A stretch of DNA of 64,000 nucleotides from NCBI RefSeq assembly GCF_004403065.1, contig NZ_SOHA01000005.1, positions 416,352-480,351 on the forward strand, read 5' to 3'. Below the pieces are notes generated by a model. It searched no databases. It was given only the letters and a program-made list of their open reading frames with translations, and had not been told where the DNA came from. Below, piece after piece: positions 48,517 through 61,202 of this stretch (the stretch's first letter is position 1; each line of letters begins with the position of its first letter). The stretch is from Cryobacterium cryoconiti (GTDB lineage Bacteria; Actinomycetota; Actinomycetes; Actinomycetales; Microbacteriaceae). Made by a program: the position numbers and the translations under genes.

Positions 48517-49721
48517 CCGAGGACCTCCAGTCCTGGCAGGCGCTTACCCTCGAGGAATTCGAGGCTGGCGCCGCCGCCGGTAGAAATGTGACCGAACTGC
48601 TCGTCGGTGAAACCGAGGATGCGCACGGCCGCGGCCGAGTCTCCACCTCCGACGACACTCAAGCCGTCGACCTCGGTCAACGCGCCGGCTACCGCACGGG
48701 TGCCCTCCGCGAACGGCGCCATCTCGAACACGCCCATCGGGCCGTTCCAGAAGACCGTCTTCGACGACCGGATGATGGCCGCGAAAGCCGCACCGGTCTC
48801 CGGGCCGATGTCCAGGCCGAGACCGGAGGCACCGAACGGGGTGTCCTCGATCGCGTTGGCCGGGGTGACCACCAGATCGGCGTCCGCCCCGAACTTGGAG
48901 GCGACGACGATATCCGTCGGCAGCACGATCTTCACGCCCAGGCGCTCCGCTTCCAGAAGGTAACCGCGAACGGTCTCGATCTGGTCGGCTTCGAGCAGGC
49001 TTGCGCCCACCTTGTGACCCTGAGCGGCGAGGAACGTGTACGTCATGCCGCCGCCGATGAGCAGCGAGTTGACGCGGGGCAGCAGGTGCCCGATGACGCC
49101 GAGCTTGTCGGACACCTTCGAGCCGCCCAGAACAACCGCGTACGGCGCTTCGGGCTTCTCGGTGAGGCGGTCCAGGACTTCGAGCTCAGCGGCGATCAGG
49201 AGTCCGGCCGCGCTGGGAAGGATCCCGGCGAGGTCGTACACACTGGCCTGCTTGCGGTGCACGACGCCAAAGCCGTCCGAGACGAGCACATCGCCCAGAG
49301 CAGCAAGCTCCGTGGCGAACGCTTCGCGCTCGGCGTCGACCTTGGCGGTCTCCCCCGCGTTGAAGCGGAGGTTCTCGAGAACCACCACCTCGCCGTCGGA
49401 GAGAGCGGCGACGGCAGCCTGAGCCGACGAGCCGACCGTGTCCGTGGCGAAGGCCACGTCCGCGCCCAGGAGCTCACCGAGTCGGACCGCGACGGGAGCC
49501 AGGCTGTACTTGGCTTCCGGTGCGCCCTTCGGGCGACCGAGGTGCGACACGATGACAACGCGCGCACCCTGCTCGATGAGTGCCTTGATAGTGGGCAGGG
49601 ATGCCCGCACGCGACCGTCGTCGGTGATCTGACCGTCTTGCAACGGCACATTCAGGTCACAACGAACGATGACGCGCTTTCCGCCGAGCTGCCCCAACGA
49701 ATCGATAGTACGCAGCGTCAC
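48507..49721 (-). CDS. pgk: Phosphoglycerate kinase
   Basis: A 404-aa monomeric kinase that makes ATP and 3-phosphoglycerate. VIVRCDLNVPLQDGQI, SHLGRPKG and GGGDSAAAVR with KTVFWNGPMGVFE are family marks. GTG start at 49721, GGAG 8 nt upstream. It lies 11 nt after gap and overlaps tpiA, giving a tight gap-pgk-tpiA operon. In the domain 1 hinge, DGFGVVHRKQASV replaces the more usual DAFGTAHRAHAS. Confidence 0.97.
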   Translation of the reverse strand: MTLRTIDSLGQLGGKRVIVRCDLNVPLQDGQITDDGRVRASLPTIKALIEQGARVVIVSHLGRPKGAPEAKYSLAPVAVRLGELLGADVAFATDTVGSSAQAAVAALSDGEVVVLENLRFNAGETAKVDAEREAFATELAALGDVLVSDGFGVVHRKQASVYDLAGILPSAAGLLIAAELEVLDRLTEKPEAPYAVVLGGSKVSDKLGVIGHLLPRVNSLLIGGGMTYTFLAAQGHKVGASLLEADQIETVRGYLLEAERLGVKIVLPTDIVVASKFGADADLVVTPANAIEDTPFGASGLGLDIGPETGAAFAAIIRSSKTVFWNGPMGVFEMAPFAEGTRAVAGALTEVDGLSVVGGGDSAAAVRILGFTDEQFGHISTGGGASLEFLEGKRLPGLEVLGWQ

Positions 49722-49732
49722 TGCGGACTCCG

Positions 49733-50749
<1,017 letters not shown>

Positions 50750-50757
50750 TTACTTGT

Positions 50758-50778
50758 GCGCTGAAGCGCGTTTTTTTT
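50758..50778 (+). promoter_or_regulatory. Small hairpin with T8 in the gap leader, antisense orientation
   Basis: On the + strand GCGC-TGAA-GCGC is followed by G and eight T. Its orientation is antisense to gap; on the gap mRNA it appears as A8 before a small stem just upstream of the ribosome site. The stem is only 4 bp, so function is uncertain; it could stop antisense transcription or tune gap translation. Confidence 0.3.
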
Positions 50779-50796
50779 GTTGAACGGGACGGGCTA

Positions 50797-50816
50797 CGGG
50801 CCCCCGGAGGGGCCCG
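50797..50816 (-). terminator. Terminator after sodA
   Basis: An 8-bp stem CGGGCCCC / GGGGCCCG with a four-base loop, 7 nt after the sodA stop on the - strand. It separates sodA from the gap operon. Confidence 0.75.
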
Positions 50817-50822
50817 GCTCCT

Positions 50823-51449
50823 CTAGGAGAGGAGCAGAAGACCGTTGGTCTTTTCGCGTGCCACGGTGAAGCGCTCCTGCACATTCGCCCAGTTGACGAT
50901 GTTCCAGAATGCCTTCACGTAGTCGGCACGAACGTTGCGGTAGTCGAGGTAGTAGGCGTGCTCCCAGACGTCGAGCATCAGCACGGGGATCGTGCCGGCG
51001 GCGAAGTTCGCCTGCTGGTCGAAGAACTGCTGGATGATCAGCCGCTGGCCGATGGAGTCCCAGGCCAGCACGGCCCAGCCGGAGCCCTGAACGCCGAGCG
51101 CCACGGCTGCGAAGTGCGCCTGGAACTTGTCGAAGGAACCGAAGTTGTCGTCGATGGCACTGGCCAGGTCGCCGACGGGCTTGTCGCCGCCGTCGGGCGA
51201 GAGGTTGGTCCAGAAAATCGAGTGGTTGACGTGGCCGCCGAGGTTGAACGCGAGGTCCTTCTCCAGCTTGTTCACATAGGTGAGGTTGCCGGCGTTGCGG
51301 GCCTCTGCCAGTTGCGCGAGAGCCGTGTTGGCACCCGTCACATAGGCCTGGTGGTGCTTGCCGTGGTGGAGTTCCATGATGGTGCCGCTGATGCTCGGCG
51401 CGAGGGCCGAGTAGTCGTAGGCCAGAGCCGGAAGTGTGTATTCAGCCAA
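50823..51449 (-). CDS. sodA: Superoxide dismutase (Mn/Fe)
   Basis: A 208-aa Mn/Fe SOD. Metal ligands are His28 (ELHHGKHH), His76 ([10 protein letters not shown]), Asp160 and His164 ([11 protein letters not shown]). Gly/Gln signatures ([11 protein letters not shown]) fit a cambialistic or Mn form. The start codon is TTG at 51449 with AGGAGA 6 nt upstream, an unusual but well supported start. It sits between whiA and gap; with its own terminator it is a one-gene unit. Confidence 0.96.
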   Translation of the reverse strand: MAEYTLPALAYDYSALAPSISGTIMELHHGKHHQAYVTGANTALAQLAEARNAGNLTYVNKLEKDLAFNLGGHVNHSIFWTNLSPDGGDKPVGDLASAIDDNFGSFDKFQAHFAAVALGVQGSGWAVLAWDSIGQRLIIQQFFDQQANFAAGTIPVLMLDVWEHAYYLDYRNVRADYVKAFWNIVNWANVQERFTVAREKTNGLLLLS

Positions 51450-51574
51450 TGTGCATCTCCTCTATATTTGCCGGCGTGAAATGCTCCGCCGCCAGTTCGT
51501 GAGCAACCATTCCAGTCTACTCAGGATGGGCTGGGGCTGTGACGGACGTGGATGAACGCTGGGTGCCGGGCACC

Positions 51575-52567
51575 TCAGACGTCGTCGAGATCCGTGGGAA
51601 GGTTCGCGTCGGTGCCGGGGATGCCCAGATCGGACGCCTTCTTGTCGGCCATGGCCAGCAGGCGACGGATGCGACCGGCGACGGCATCCTTCGTCATGGG
51701 CGGGTCGGCGTGGTGGCCCAGCTCGTCCAGGCTGGAATCGCGGAAGGAGAGACGCAGCTCGCCCGCATACCGGAGGTGCTCCGGGATGTCCTCACCGAGG
51801 ATCTCCATGGCACGCTGCACGCGAGCGCAGGCGGCCACGGCGGCCTGCGCGGATCGACGCAGGTTCGCGTCGTCGAAGTTGACCAGGCGGTTGGCGGTCG
51901 CGCGTACCTCGCGGCGTTGACGCAGTGCCTCCCAGTTGAGGACGGTCTCCTGAGCTCCCATCTGCACGAGCATCGCGCCGATGGCGTCGCCATCCCGGAT
52001 GACCACGCGGTGCACGCCGCGTACCTCGCGGGCCTTGGCGACGACACCGAGGCGGCCGGCGGCTCCCACCAGCGCCATCGCGGATTCATTGCCGGGGCAG
52101 GTGACTTCCAGCGCCGCGGAACGACCGGGGTCGGTCAGGGAACCGTGGGCGAGGAAGGCGCCACGCCAGACGGCGGCGATTTCTTCCTTCGATCCCGTGG
52201 TGAGCCGGTTCGGGAGGCCACGGATCGGGCGCCGTCTCGCATCCAGCAGACCCGTCTGGCGCGCAAGGGTTTCGCCGCCGTCGAGCACCCGCACCAGGTA
52301 GTGGCTGGCCCGGCGTAGGCCCGCTGCGGGGATCACGGTGACGTCGCTGCGCACGCCGTAGAGTTCGGCAAGGTCCTTGCGCACCCTCCGGGCCAGGAGA
52401 GGAGTATCCAGCTCCGACTCGATCGCGATCCGACCGGAAATCATGTGCAGTCCGCCGGAGAAGCGGAGGATGGTCGCCAATTCCGCTGCACGCACCGTGG
52501 TCTTCGAAACTTCGACGCGAGCAAGCTCGTCTTTAACGTCGGCGGTGAGTGCCAATCGCTTGTCCAT
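51575..52567 (-). CDS. whiA: DNA-binding protein WhiA
   Basis: A 330-aa WhiA with an N-terminal LAGLIDADG homing-endonuclease-like fold (degenerate) and a C-terminal helix-turn-helix. It controls sporulation in Streptomyces and is linked to division in other Gram-positives. Starts ATG 52567; TTG 52555 begins the usual [10 protein letters not shown] and would give the common 326-aa protein. A perfect 9-bp hairpin lies just upstream at 52576. The gene follows rapZ directly (83 nt); yvcK, which usually sits between, is absent. Confidence 0.95.
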   Translation of the reverse strand: MDKRLALTADVKDELARVEVSKTTVRAAELATILRFSGGLHMISGRIAIESELDTPLLARRVRKDLAELYGVRSDVTVIPAAGLRRASHYLVRVLDGGETLARQTGLLDARRRPIRGLPNRLTTGSKEEIAAVWRGAFLAHGSLTDPGRSAALEVTCPGNESAMALVGAAGRLGVVAKAREVRGVHRVVIRDGDAIGAMLVQMGAQETVLNWEALRQRREVRATANRLVNFDDANLRRSAQAAVAACARVQRAMEILGEDIPEHLRYAGELRLSFRDSSLDELGHHADPPMTKDAVAGRIRRLLAMADKKASDLGIPGTDANLPTDLDDV

Positions 52568-52575
52568 TCTGTCGT

Positions 52576-52595
52576 CCCGGCCAGAGCTGGCCGGG
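52576..52595. promoter_or_regulatory. Palindrome upstream of whiA
   Basis: CCCGGCCAG-AG-CTGGCCGGG, a perfect palindrome, ends 8 nt before the whiA ATG. As RNA it would fold next to the ribosome site; as DNA it could be an operator. It may also end rapZ transcripts, but no U-tract follows. Confidence 0.5.
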
Positions 52596-52650
52596 TTGTA
52601 TTCGTGCTGGCTGAAGTCGGCGCCTGCAGCAAGCAGTCGCCGTCTTCGTG

Positions 52651-53526
52651 TCATTCTCGTCCGAGGTCGCGATTCTTGATGCTGACGGCGACGCCGGGGA
52701 AATCCTTGACCAGGGCCGCGATTTCTGCGGCCATGGCTACCGAGCGGTGCTTGCCGCCCGTGCACCCGACCGCAATCGTCGCGTGGCGTTTGTTCTCCCG
52801 CTGGTAGCCCGCGAGGACAGGTTCCAAGGCGGCCGCATAGTGCCGAATGAAGTCCCGCGCACCGATCTGGTCGAGAACGAAATCCCGCACTTCGGCATCC
52901 TGGCCGTTGTGCGCCCGGAGCTCCGGGACCCAGAACGGGTTGGGCAGGAAGCGAACGTCGGCGACCATGTCGACGTCCGTGGGGAGACCGTATTTGAAGC
53001 CGAAACTCATCAGGGTGACGTGCACCCCGGCGGCGTCCTCGGCGGCGAAGCGGTCCGAGATCGATGTGGCCAGCTGGTGGATGTTGAGGTCCGAGGTGTC
53101 GATCACGAGGTCGCAGGACTCGCGCACGGCGCTGAGCTTGTGCCGCTCCGCCGAGATGCCGTCGAGGATCGTGCCGTCCCCCTGAAGCGGATGCGGGCGA
53201 CGCACGGATTCGAAGCGGCGCACGAGCACGTCGTCGCGCGCCTCGAGGAAGATGACCCGTACCTGGGTCGTCCTCCGCAGTGAGTGCAGGATCTCCTGGA
53301 AGTCGGAGAAGAAATCCCGACCACGAATGTCGACGACGGCCGCGATCTTGGGAAGGCTGGTGCCTGCACGGCCGACGAGTTCGACGAGCGGGCGCAGCAT
53401 CTGGGGCGGCAGGTTGTCGACGACGTACCAGCCCAGGTCCTCGAGGGCGTTGGCCACCGTGGAGCGACCTGCGCCGGACATACCCGTCACGATAAGCATT
53501 TCCTGCCTGTCGATATCCGTTGTCAT
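52651..53526 (-). CDS. rapZ: RNase adapter RapZ / nucleotide-binding protein (YvcJ)
   Basis: A 291-aa P-loop protein with Walker A GMSGAGRS at 15-22 and C-terminal [23 protein letters not shown], the RapZ signature. In Escherichia coli it controls GlcN6P synthase through small RNAs; in Gram-positives (YvcJ) it hydrolyses GTP/ATP. ATG 53526. It is followed by whiA and preceded by uvrC. Confidence 0.95.
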   Translation of the reverse strand: MTTDIDRQEMLIVTGMSGAGRSTVANALEDLGWYVVDNLPPQMLRPLVELVGRAGTSLPKIAAVVDIRGRDFFSDFQEILHSLRRTTQVRVIFLEARDDVLVRRFESVRRPHPLQGDGTILDGISAERHKLSAVRESCDLVIDTSDLNIHQLATSISDRFAAEDAAGVHVTLMSFGFKYGLPTDVDMVADVRFLPNPFWVPELRAHNGQDAEVRDFVLDQIGARDFIRHYAAALEPVLAGYQRENKRHATIAVGCTGGKHRSVAMAAEIAALVKDFPGVAVSIKNRDLGRE

Positions 53527-53588
53527 TCTGCGCTGCGCCTTCGATCGAGTGGAACCTAAGTGTCCAGCCTACCGATCAGCCGGGCGGT

Positions 53589-55457
53589 TCAGGCGCGCAG
53601 GTGACGATGAATCGCCTCCGCCAGCACCGGACCGATGCCGCGAACCTCGGCAATCGCCTCCACCGGCGCCTCCTTGAGGCGGGCGACCGACCCGAAATGT
53701 TGCAGCAGCACCTTGACTCGTGCCGGCCCGAGACCGGGGATCTCCCCCAGAACCGACGTGATATCGCGCTTCCGCCTCGACCGCTGGTGCACGATCGCGA
53801 ACCGGTGCGCCTCGTCCCGGATGCGCTGGATCAGGAACAAAGCGTCGCTGTTCCGCGGCAGGATCACCGGGTAGTCGGAGTCCGGCAACCAGATCTCCTC
53901 CAACCGTTTCGCGATGCCGCACAACTGGATGCCGGTCACACCGGACTCCCGCAGGGCACGCGCCGCGGCGGCGACCTGCGGCTGACCGCCGTCGACGATG
54001 AGCAGGTTCGGCTGGTACCGGAACTTCTTGCGTTTACCCGTGGCATCGACGTCGCCGTCAGCGGGAGTCGCGTCGTCGGGAACGAGATACGCCAGGCGGC
54101 GGGTCAGCGTACGGTAGATGGAGTCCGTGTCATCCGTCGACTCGGGGATGCTGAACCGACGGTACTCGTCGGTGCGCGGCAAACCGTCTTCGAAGACCAC
54201 CATGGAGGCGACGATGTTGGTGCCGCTGAGGTGCGAAACGTCGTAGCACTCCATCCGGAGCGGCGCCGACGGCATGTCCAACGCCTCCTGGATGTCCTCC
54301 AGCGCCTTGGACCGGGCGACGAAGTCGGAGCTTCGCCGGGTCTTGTAGAGCATCAGGGCGTGCTTGGCGTTCTGGGTGGCCGTGGCGAGCAGCGCGGCCT
54401 TCTCTCCCCGCTGCGCGGCGACGAGTCTCACTTTGCGCTTGCCGACGCCGGCCAGCCAGGTTTCAAGCGCCTCGGCGTCGTCGGGCAGTTCCGGGACCAC
54501 GATCTCGCGCGGCGGCGCGGTCCCTGAGCCGTAGGCGGTGAGCATGATCGAGTCGATCAGGTCGCTCGTCGTGAGGTCAAGCTCCTTGTCGACCATCCAC
54601 CCGCGCACACCGCGGATTCGCCCGCCGCGCACGATGAACAGTTGCACCGCCGCGGCCAGCTCATCCTGGTCGATGGCGAAGAGGTCGATGTCGACGTTGT
54701 CGCGGAGCACGACGGCGCTCTTCTCCAGCACCGCATCGAGGGCCCGCACCTGATCGCGCCGTTTCGCGGCGACCTCGTAGTTCTGGGTGAGCGCGGCATC
54801 CTTCATCTCCGCGGTCAGCTTGTTGATCAGCTTGCGATCCTGGCTGCCCATGAAGCTGACGAATTCGTTGACGATGGCGCGGTGCGCCTCGATGGTGACC
54901 GTGCCTGAGCACGGCCCGAAGCAGCGCCCGATCTGACCGGCGAAGCACGGCTTGCCGGACTGCATGGCGCGTTTGTAATTGGCGTTGTTGCAGGTGCGGA
55001 TGGGAAAGGCCTTGAGCATGAGCTCGATGGTCTCGTAGACGGCCCAGACCTTGGGGTACGGCCCGAAATACCGGGCGCCGCGGATGCCGGTGGTGCGGGT
55101 GACGAGGGCACGCGGCGCCTCGTCGGCGAGGGTCACGGCGAGGTAGGGGTAGGACTTGTCGTCCTTGAACTTCACGTTGAACGGCGGGTCGAACTCGTTG
55201 ATCCAGGTCCACTCCAGCTGGAGCGCCTCGACCTCGGTACCGACGACCGTCCACTCGACCGACGTGGCCGTCGTGACCATACGCCGGGTACGCTCGTGCA
55301 GGCTGTTCAGCGGGGCGAAGTAGTTCGCCAGCCGGGCCCGCAGGTTGTTGGCCTTGCCGACGTAGAGCACCCGGCCGGTTTCGTCACGAAACCGGTACAC
55401 TCCGGGACTCGTGGGGATCTCGCCCGTCTTGGGGCGGTAGCTCAGCGGCTCGGACAT
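53589..55457 (-). CDS. uvrC: Excinuclease ABC subunit C
   Basis: A 622-aa UvrC. N-terminal GIY-YIG nuclease ([29 protein letters not shown]), UVR motif near 200-235, the RNase H-like nuclease middle with [20 protein letters not shown] and [11 protein letters not shown], and C-terminal helix-hairpin-helix [21 protein letters not shown]. It makes both incisions in nucleotide excision repair. A Cys-rich [13 protein letters not shown] stretch near 170-180 marks a possible metal site. 18 nt separate it from uvrA. Confidence 0.98.
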   Translation of the reverse strand: MSEPLSYRPKTGEIPTSPGVYRFRDETGRVLYVGKANNLRARLANYFAPLNSLHERTRRMVTTATSVEWTVVGTEVEALQLEWTWINEFDPPFNVKFKDDKSYPYLAVTLADEAPRALVTRTTGIRGARYFGPYPKVWAVYETIELMLKAFPIRTCNNANYKRAMQSGKPCFAGQIGRCFGPCSGTVTIEAHRAIVNEFVSFMGSQDRKLINKLTAEMKDAALTQNYEVAAKRRDQVRALDAVLEKSAVVLRDNVDIDLFAIDQDELAAAVQLFIVRGGRIRGVRGWMVDKELDLTTSDLIDSIMLTAYGSGTAPPREIVVPELPDDAEALETWLAGVGKRKVRLVAAQRGEKAALLATATQNAKHALMLYKTRRSSDFVARSKALEDIQEALDMPSAPLRMECYDVSHLSGTNIVASMVVFEDGLPRTDEYRRFSIPESTDDTDSIYRTLTRRLAYLVPDDATPADGDVDATGKRKKFRYQPNLLIVDGGQPQVAAAARALRESGVTGIQLCGIAKRLEEIWLPDSDYPVILPRNSDALFLIQRIRDEAHRFAIVHQRSRRKRDITSVLGEIPGLGPARVKVLLQHFGSVARLKEAPVEAIAEVRGIGPVLAEAIHRHLRA

Positions 55458-55475
55458 GATGGTTTAACGGCGCGG

Positions 55476-58346
55476 TCAGTGCGCCGCCAGGATCTCCTTC
55501 AGGAACATGCCGGTGTGGCTCTTCTTCACGGTGGCGACGTGCTCGGGCGTGCCGGTGGCCAGCACGCGGCCGCCACCGGAGCCACCCTCGGGGCCGAGAT
55601 CGATCACCCAGTCGGCGGACTTGATCACATCGAGGTTGTGCTCGATCACGATCACCGTGTTGCCCTTGTCGACGAGGCTGTTCAGCACGAGCAGCAGTTT
55701 ACGCACATCTTCGAAGTGCAGGCCGGTCGTCGGCTCGTCGAGCACGTAGACGCTGCGGCCGTTGGAACGGCGCTGCAGTTCGGTGGCGAGTTTGACGCGC
55801 TGCGCCTCGCCGCCGGACAGGGTCGTGGCACTTTGGCCGAGCCGAACGTAGCCGAGGCCGACCTCGACGAGGGTGTTCAGGAACCGGTGAATGGAGGAGA
55901 TGGCCTCGAAGAACTCGGCGGCCTCGCTGATGGGCATGTCCAGCACCTCGGCGATGCTCTTGCCCTTGTAGTGGACGGTCAGGGTGTCGCGGTTGTAACG
56001 CGCTCCCCCGCAGACCTCGCAGGCGACGTAGACGTCGGGCAGGAAGTTCATCTCGATCTTGATCGTGCCGTCGCCGGAGCAGGCTTCGCAGCGCCCGCCC
56101 TTGACGTTGAAACTGAACCGGCCGGGCAGGTAGCCGCGCGCCTTGGCCTCGATCGTCTCGGAGAACAGGGTTCGGATCTTGTCGAAGACGCCGGTGTAGG
56201 TGGCCGGGTTGGAGCGCGGGGTGCGACCGATCGGGGCCTGATCGACGTGGATCACCTTGTCGAGCTGGTCGAGCCCGGTGACGCGGGTGTGCCGGCCGGG
56301 GAGTTTGCGGGCGCCGTTGAGCCGGTTGGCGAGCACCCGGTACAGGATGTCGTTGACGAGCGACGATTTGCCGGATCCGCTGACGCCGGTCACGGCCGTG
56401 AACGTGCCGAGCGGGAAGCTGACCGACACCTTCTTGAGGTTGTTGGCTTCCGCCCCGATGACCGAGATCTCGCGGGCTGGGTCGATCGCGCGCCGGGTGG
56501 CCGGGGTCGGGATCGACTTGCGGCCGGCCAGATAGTCGCCGGTGAGAGACTCCGTGTTGGTGAGCAGGTCGGCGTACGAGCCGGAGTGCACCACGTGGCC
56601 CCCATTGACGCCGGCCCCCGGACCGATGTCGACGACCCAGTCGGCCATCTTGATGGTGTCCTCATCGTGTTCGACCACGATCAGGGTGTTGCCCAGGTCG
56701 CGCAGGGCGACGAGGGTCTCAATCAGCCGCCGGTTGTCACGCTGGTGCAAGCCGATGCTCGGTTCGTCGAGCACGTACAGCACGCCGGTCAGCCCCGAGC
56801 CGATCTGGGTGGCCAAACGAATGCGCTGCGCCTCGCCGCCGGACAGGGTCGCCGCGGCCCGCGCCAGGTTGAGGTAGTTGAGGCCGACGCGAATCAGGAA
56901 GTCCAGGCGCGCCTTGATCTCGCGCAGCACCTGCGCGGCGATGACGGCCTCCCGGTCGGTCAGCTCGAGCTTGTTCATGAAACCGCGGGCGTCGGTGAGG
57001 CTGAGGTTGCACACATCCGCGATGCTGGACCCGTGCACCAGCACCGCGAGGACCTCGGGCTTGAGACGGGTGCCCGAGCAGACCGGGCAGTCCACCTCGC
57101 GAAGGTATTCGCCCCACCGGGCGCGCTGGGTGTCGGACTCGGCCTGCAGGTACTGGCGTTCGATGTAGGGCACGACGCCCTCGAAGCCGGAGGTGTAACT
57201 CATCTCCCGGCCGTACCGGTTCTTCCACTTCACCTTGACCTCGAAGTTGTCGCCGCGCAGCACGGCGTCCTGCACTTCGGAGGGCAGTTCGCCCCACGGG
57301 GTGTCGAGGGAGAAGTCCAGGTCGCGGGCGAGCCCGTCGAGAAGCTTCTCGTAGTACTGGAACAGGCCCTTGCCCTGGGTGGTCCACGGCAGCACGACGC
57401 CATCCGCGATGCTCAGTTCCGGGTCGCCGAGCAGCAGTTCCGCGTCGACGGACATGCGGGTGCCGAGCCCGGAGCACTCCGGGCACGCGCCGAAGGGCGC
57501 GTTGAAGGAGAACGTGCGCGGCTCGATCTCGGTCAGCTGAACCGGGTGGTTGTTGGGGCAGGAGAGCTTCTCCGAGTAGCTCTGCCAGGCCTCGTCGCCC
57601 TCCTGGTCGACGTAGTTGATCTGCACGACGCCGTCGGTCAGCTTGAGGGCCGTCTCGAGCGAGTCGGTCAGCCGGCTGAGCAGGTCGGGGCCCGCGACCA
57701 GGCGGTCGATGACCACGGAGATATCGTGCTTGAGTTGCTTCTTCAAAACGGGCGGCTCGTTGAGCTGGATCTGGTTGCCGTCCACAATGGCACGCGAATA
57801 CCCGCTCGCCGCCAACTCCTTGAACAGGTCGACGAACTCGCCCTTCTTCTGGGTCACCACCGGGCTGAGCACCTGGTAGCGGATGCCCTCGCCCAGTTCC
57901 ATCAGCTGGTCGGCGATCTGCTGCACCGTCTGAGCCTGGATGATCTCCCCGCACACCGCGCAGTGCGGTACGCCGATGCGCGCCCAGAGCAGGCGCATGT
58001 AGTCGTAGACCTCGGTGATGGTACCCACGGTCGAGCGCGGATTGCGGTTGGTCGACCTCTGGTCGATGGAGACGGCGGGGCTCAATCCCTCGATGAAGTC
58101 CACGTCGGGCCGGTCCACCTGGCCGAGGAATTGGCGGGCATACGCGGACAGGGACTCGACGTAGCGCCGTTGCCCCTCCGCGAAGATCGTGTCGAACGCA
58201 AGCGACGACTTGCCCGAACCGGACAACCCCGTGAATACGACGAGGGAATCGCGCGGGATCTCGAGGTCGACGTTGTGCAGGTTATGCACGCGCGCGCCGC
58301 GGACGCTGAGTTTTGAGCCGGTCTCTATCTGGGAAATTGACACCAT
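55476..58346 (-). CDS. uvrA: Excinuclease ABC subunit A
   Basis: A 956-aa UvrA damage sensor with two ABC ATPase halves (Walker [10 protein letters not shown] and GVSGSGKSS; signatures [12 protein letters not shown] and [12 protein letters not shown]) and zinc modules (CPNNHP/CPECSG and [14 protein letters not shown]). It finds lesions with UvrB. An upstream LexA box at 58400 indicates SOS control. Start ATG 58346 (or GTG 58343). Confidence 0.98.
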   Translation of the reverse strand: MVSISQIETGSKLSVRGARVHNLHNVDLEIPRDSLVVFTGLSGSGKSSLAFDTIFAEGQRRYVESLSAYARQFLGQVDRPDVDFIEGLSPAVSIDQRSTNRNPRSTVGTITEVYDYMRLLWARIGVPHCAVCGEIIQAQTVQQIADQLMELGEGIRYQVLSPVVTQKKGEFVDLFKELAASGYSRAIVDGNQIQLNEPPVLKKQLKHDISVVIDRLVAGPDLLSRLTDSLETALKLTDGVVQINYVDQEGDEAWQSYSEKLSCPNNHPVQLTEIEPRTFSFNAPFGACPECSGLGTRMSVDAELLLGDPELSIADGVVLPWTTQGKGLFQYYEKLLDGLARDLDFSLDTPWGELPSEVQDAVLRGDNFEVKVKWKNRYGREMSYTSGFEGVVPYIERQYLQAESDTQRARWGEYLREVDCPVCSGTRLKPEVLAVLVHGSSIADVCNLSLTDARGFMNKLELTDREAVIAAQVLREIKARLDFLIRVGLNYLNLARAAATLSGGEAQRIRLATQIGSGLTGVLYVLDEPSIGLHQRDNRRLIETLVALRDLGNTLIVVEHDEDTIKMADWVVDIGPGAGVNGGHVVHSGSYADLLTNTESLTGDYLAGRKSIPTPATRRAIDPAREISVIGAEANNLKKVSVSFPLGTFTAVTGVSGSGKSSLVNDILYRVLANRLNGARKLPGRHTRVTGLDQLDKVIHVDQAPIGRTPRSNPATYTGVFDKIRTLFSETIEAKARGYLPGRFSFNVKGGRCEACSGDGTIKIEMNFLPDVYVACEVCGGARYNRDTLTVHYKGKSIAEVLDMPISEAAEFFEAISSIHRFLNTLVEVGLGYVRLGQSATTLSGGEAQRVKLATELQRRSNGRSVYVLDEPTTGLHFEDVRKLLLVLNSLVDKGNTVIVIEHNLDVIKSADWVIDLGPEGGSGGGRVLATGTPEHVATVKKSHTGMFLKEILAAH

Positions 58347-58399
58347 CCGAGTCTATGCAGTGCCACCGACCCGAACCCTCCAAACCGGCACGCCCTGAG

Positions 58400-58413
58400 C
58401 GAACACATGTTCG
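58400..58413. promoter_or_regulatory. LexA (SOS) box upstream of uvrA
   Basis: CGAACACATGTTCG, a CGAAC-N4-GTTCG palindrome that matches the Gram-positive/actinobacterial LexA consensus, 54 nt before the uvrA start. uvrB, which ends 34 nt beyond it, is upstream on the same strand, so uvrA has its own SOS promoter. Confidence 0.88.
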
Positions 58414-58446
58414 AGGTTCACTGGTTGTTTCGGGTTCAGGTCGGGA

Positions 58447-60510
58447 TCAGATGTGCCCGGCCTTCTCCATCTGGCGCAGCTCCCGCTTCAACTCGGACAC
58501 CTCGTCGCGAAGCCGGGCGGCGAGCTCGAACTTGAGCTCCCCCGCTGCCTCGAGCATCTGGCCGTTGAGGTCGGCGATGATCGATTCCAGGTCGTTCGCG
58601 CCGTTTGCCGCCAGCCCCTGCCGCCGCGGCGTCGGTGCGACGCCCTTACGCCGCGCGTCACGGCCGGCCAGCAACTCGGCGGTGTCGGCCTCTTCGCGGG
58701 CGAGCACCTCGGTGATGTCCGCGATGCGCTTCCGGAGCGGGGTCGGGTCGATCCCGTGCAGGGTGTTGTAGGCCACCTGCTTCTCGCGGCGGCGGTCGGT
58801 CTCGTCGATCGCGCGCTCCATCGAGGCCGTGAGCCGGTCGGCGTACATGTGCACCTCGCCGGAGACGTTGCGGGCCGCGCGACCGATGGTCTGGATCAGG
58901 GACGTCGCCGAACGGAGGAAACCCTCCTTGTCGGCGTCGAGGATGGCCACCAGGGACACCTCGGGCAGGTCCAGCCCCTCCCGCAGCAGGTTGATGCCCA
59001 CGAGCACGTCGTAGACGCCGGCCCGCAATTCGGTGAGGAGTTCGACGCGGCGGAGGGTGTCGACATCCGAATGGAGGTAGCGCACGCGCACGCCGGCCTC
59101 GGTGAGGAAGTCGGTGAGCTCTTCCGCCATCTTCTTGGTGAGGGTGGTGACCAGCACGCGTTCGTTGCGCTCGACGCGCTTGTGGATCTCCTCGAGGAGG
59201 TCGTCGATCTGGCCCTTGCTGGGCTTCACGATGATCTGCGGGTCGATCAGACCGGTGGGGCGGATGATCTGCTCCACGATGCCGTCGGCGATCCCCATCT
59301 CGTATTTGCCGGGCGTCGCGGACAGGTAGACGGTCTGCCCGACCCGGCCCTTGAACTCGGAGAACTTGAGCGGCCGGTTGTCCAGGGCGCTGGGCAGCCG
59401 GAATCCGTGGTCGACGAGCGTGCGCTTACGGGACGAGTCGCCCTCGTACATGGCGCCGATCTGAGGCACCGTGACGTGGGACTCGTCGATGACCATCAGG
59501 AAGTCATCCGGGAAGTAGTCGAGCAGGCAGTGCGGCGCCTCCCCCGGTTGGCGAGCATCGATGTGACGGGAGTAGTTCTCGATGCCGGAGCAGAAGCCGA
59601 TCTGCTCCATCATCTCCAGGTCGAAGTTCGTGCGCATCCGCAGACGCTGGGCCTCGAGCAGTTTGCCCTCGCGTTCGAGCTGCACAAGCCGCTCGTCGAG
59701 CTCTTCCTGGATGGTGCCCATCGCCCGTTGCATGACGTCGGTACTGGCCACGTAGTGCGATCCGGGGAACACGGCGACGGAGTCGAGTTTCTTCACGATG
59801 TCGCCGGTGAGCGGATGCAGACTGTAGAGCGCCTCGATCTCGTCGCCGAACATCTCGATGCGGATGGCGAGTTCTTCGTACATCGGGATGATCTCGATGG
59901 TGTCGCCGCGCACCCGGAAGTGACCGCGGGAGAAGTCGATGTCATTGCGCTGGTACTGCATGGCCACGAACTTGCGGATCAGCCAGTCCCGGTTGACCTG
60001 CTGGCCCACCTGCAGGGCGACCATGGCCTCGAGGTACCCCTCGGGTGTGCCGAGGCCGTAGATGCAGGAGACGGTGGAGACCACGATGACGTCACGCCGA
60101 CTGAGAAGAGAGTTCGTGGTGGAGTGCCGCAGCCGCTCGACCTCCGCGTTGATCGAGGAGTCCTTCTCGATGAAGGTGTCGGTCTGGGGCACGTAGGCCT
60201 CGGGCTGGTAGTAGTCGTAGTACGACACGAAGTACTCGACGGCGTTGTTGGGCATCAGTTCACGGAATTCGTTCACGAGCTGAGCCGCGAGGGTCTTGTT
60301 GTGGGCCAGCACCAGGGTGGGGCGCTGCACCTGTTCGATCAGCCAGGCGGTGGTCGCGGACTTGCCCGTTCCGGTGGCGCCGAGCAACACGATATCGGTC
60401 TCTCCGGCGTTGATCCGGCCGGCCAGCTCGGCGATGGCGGTGGGCTGGTCACCGCTGGGTGTGTACTCACTCACCACCTCGAACGGATTGACAGAGCGCG
60501 TGGGTTCCAT
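58447..60510 (-). CDS. uvrB: Excinuclease ABC subunit B
   Basis: A 687-aa UvrB helicase-like protein. Walker A GATGTGKS, beta-hairpin region [25 protein letters not shown], motif [11 protein letters not shown] and C-terminal UVR domain ([28 protein letters not shown]). CTGGAG lies 5 nt before ATG 60510, preferred over the frame to 60540. No LexA box is seen before it; it follows coaE by 10 nt and seems co-transcribed with it. Confidence 0.98.
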   Translation of the reverse strand: MEPTRSVNPFEVVSEYTPSGDQPTAIAELAGRINAGETDIVLLGATGTGKSATTAWLIEQVQRPTLVLAHNKTLAAQLVNEFRELMPNNAVEYFVSYYDYYQPEAYVPQTDTFIEKDSSINAEVERLRHSTTNSLLSRRDVIVVSTVSCIYGLGTPEGYLEAMVALQVGQQVNRDWLIRKFVAMQYQRNDIDFSRGHFRVRGDTIEIIPMYEELAIRIEMFGDEIEALYSLHPLTGDIVKKLDSVAVFPGSHYVASTDVMQRAMGTIQEELDERLVQLEREGKLLEAQRLRMRTNFDLEMMEQIGFCSGIENYSRHIDARQPGEAPHCLLDYFPDDFLMVIDESHVTVPQIGAMYEGDSSRKRTLVDHGFRLPSALDNRPLKFSEFKGRVGQTVYLSATPGKYEMGIADGIVEQIIRPTGLIDPQIIVKPSKGQIDDLLEEIHKRVERNERVLVTTLTKKMAEELTDFLTEAGVRVRYLHSDVDTLRRVELLTELRAGVYDVLVGINLLREGLDLPEVSLVAILDADKEGFLRSATSLIQTIGRAARNVSGEVHMYADRLTASMERAIDETDRRREKQVAYNTLHGIDPTPLRKRIADITEVLAREEADTAELLAGRDARRKGVAPTPRRQGLAANGANDLESIIADLNGQMLEAAGELKFELAARLRDEVSELKRELRQMEKAGHI

Positions 60511-60520
60511 AGGCTCCAGT

Positions 60521-61150
60521 CTACGGAGCGCCTCTGACACTGCGCTGCTCGCGCTGTGCGTTCACCCGGTCCCACAGCAGGTCGACCTGTTCCTGGGTCT
60601 GCGGGAGGGTGCCCCCCGTGTCGATGACGACGTCCGCGACCTGGAGACGCTCGGTGTCGCTGGCTTGCGAGCGGATTCTGCGTTCCGCCTCGCCGGCGTC
60701 CATTCCCCGCAACTCCACCATGCGGCGCACCCGGGTCTGTTCGTCGGCCTGGGTGACCACGACGAGGTCGAACGGATGGTCGACGCCGGCTTCCACGAGG
60801 AGGGGGACGTCGTAGACGACGATCGCGTTCGGGTCCTCCTCTTCCGCGGCGTGGATCAACGCGTTCGAGAGCGCCCGCACCTCCGGGTGCACAATGGCGT
60901 TGAGACGCTCCCGGGCGTGGGGGTCGCGGAACACGATCGCGCCCAGTGCCGGCCGGTTCAAGCTGCCGTCGGGCAACAGGACCGAGTCACCGAAGGCATC
61001 CGCGATCTTCACCAGCCCCGGCGTGCCGGGTTCCACGGCCACTCGGGCCAGGTGGTCCGCGTCGATGTGCACCGCGCCGCGCCGCACGAGCCGTCGGGCG
61101 ACGGTGCTTTTTCCGGATGCGATCCCGCCGGTCAGTCCAATCAGATACAC
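60521..61150 (-). CDS. coaE: Dephospho-CoA kinase
   Basis: A 209-aa P-loop kinase: [32 protein letters not shown] and [24 protein letters not shown]. It phosphorylates dephospho-CoA to finish CoA synthesis. GTG start 61150. It lies upstream of uvrB with a 10-nt gap, a common actinobacterial pair. Confidence 0.97.
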   Translation of the reverse strand: MYLIGLTGGIASGKSTVARRLVRRGAVHIDADHLARVAVEPGTPGLVKIADAFGDSVLLPDGSLNRPALGAIVFRDPHARERLNAIVHPEVRALSNALIHAAEEEDPNAIVVYDVPLLVEAGVDHPFDLVVVTQADEQTRVRRMVELRGMDAGEAERRIRSQASDTERLQVADVVIDTGGTLPQTQEQVDLLWDRVNAQREQRSVRGAP

Positions 61151-61202
61151 GCAGCAATGCTAACGGGCCGGGTGCGGCTTCACGACGTGTCCGCACATGT
61201 CG

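Noticed and set aside
55296..58316. 1006-aa open frame on the + strand
   Set aside because: It lies fully opposite uvrA, whose motifs are complete; long antisense frames are expected at this GC content. No ribosome site and no domain.
58453..60537. 694-aa open frame on the + strand
   Set aside because: Antisense shadow of uvrB.
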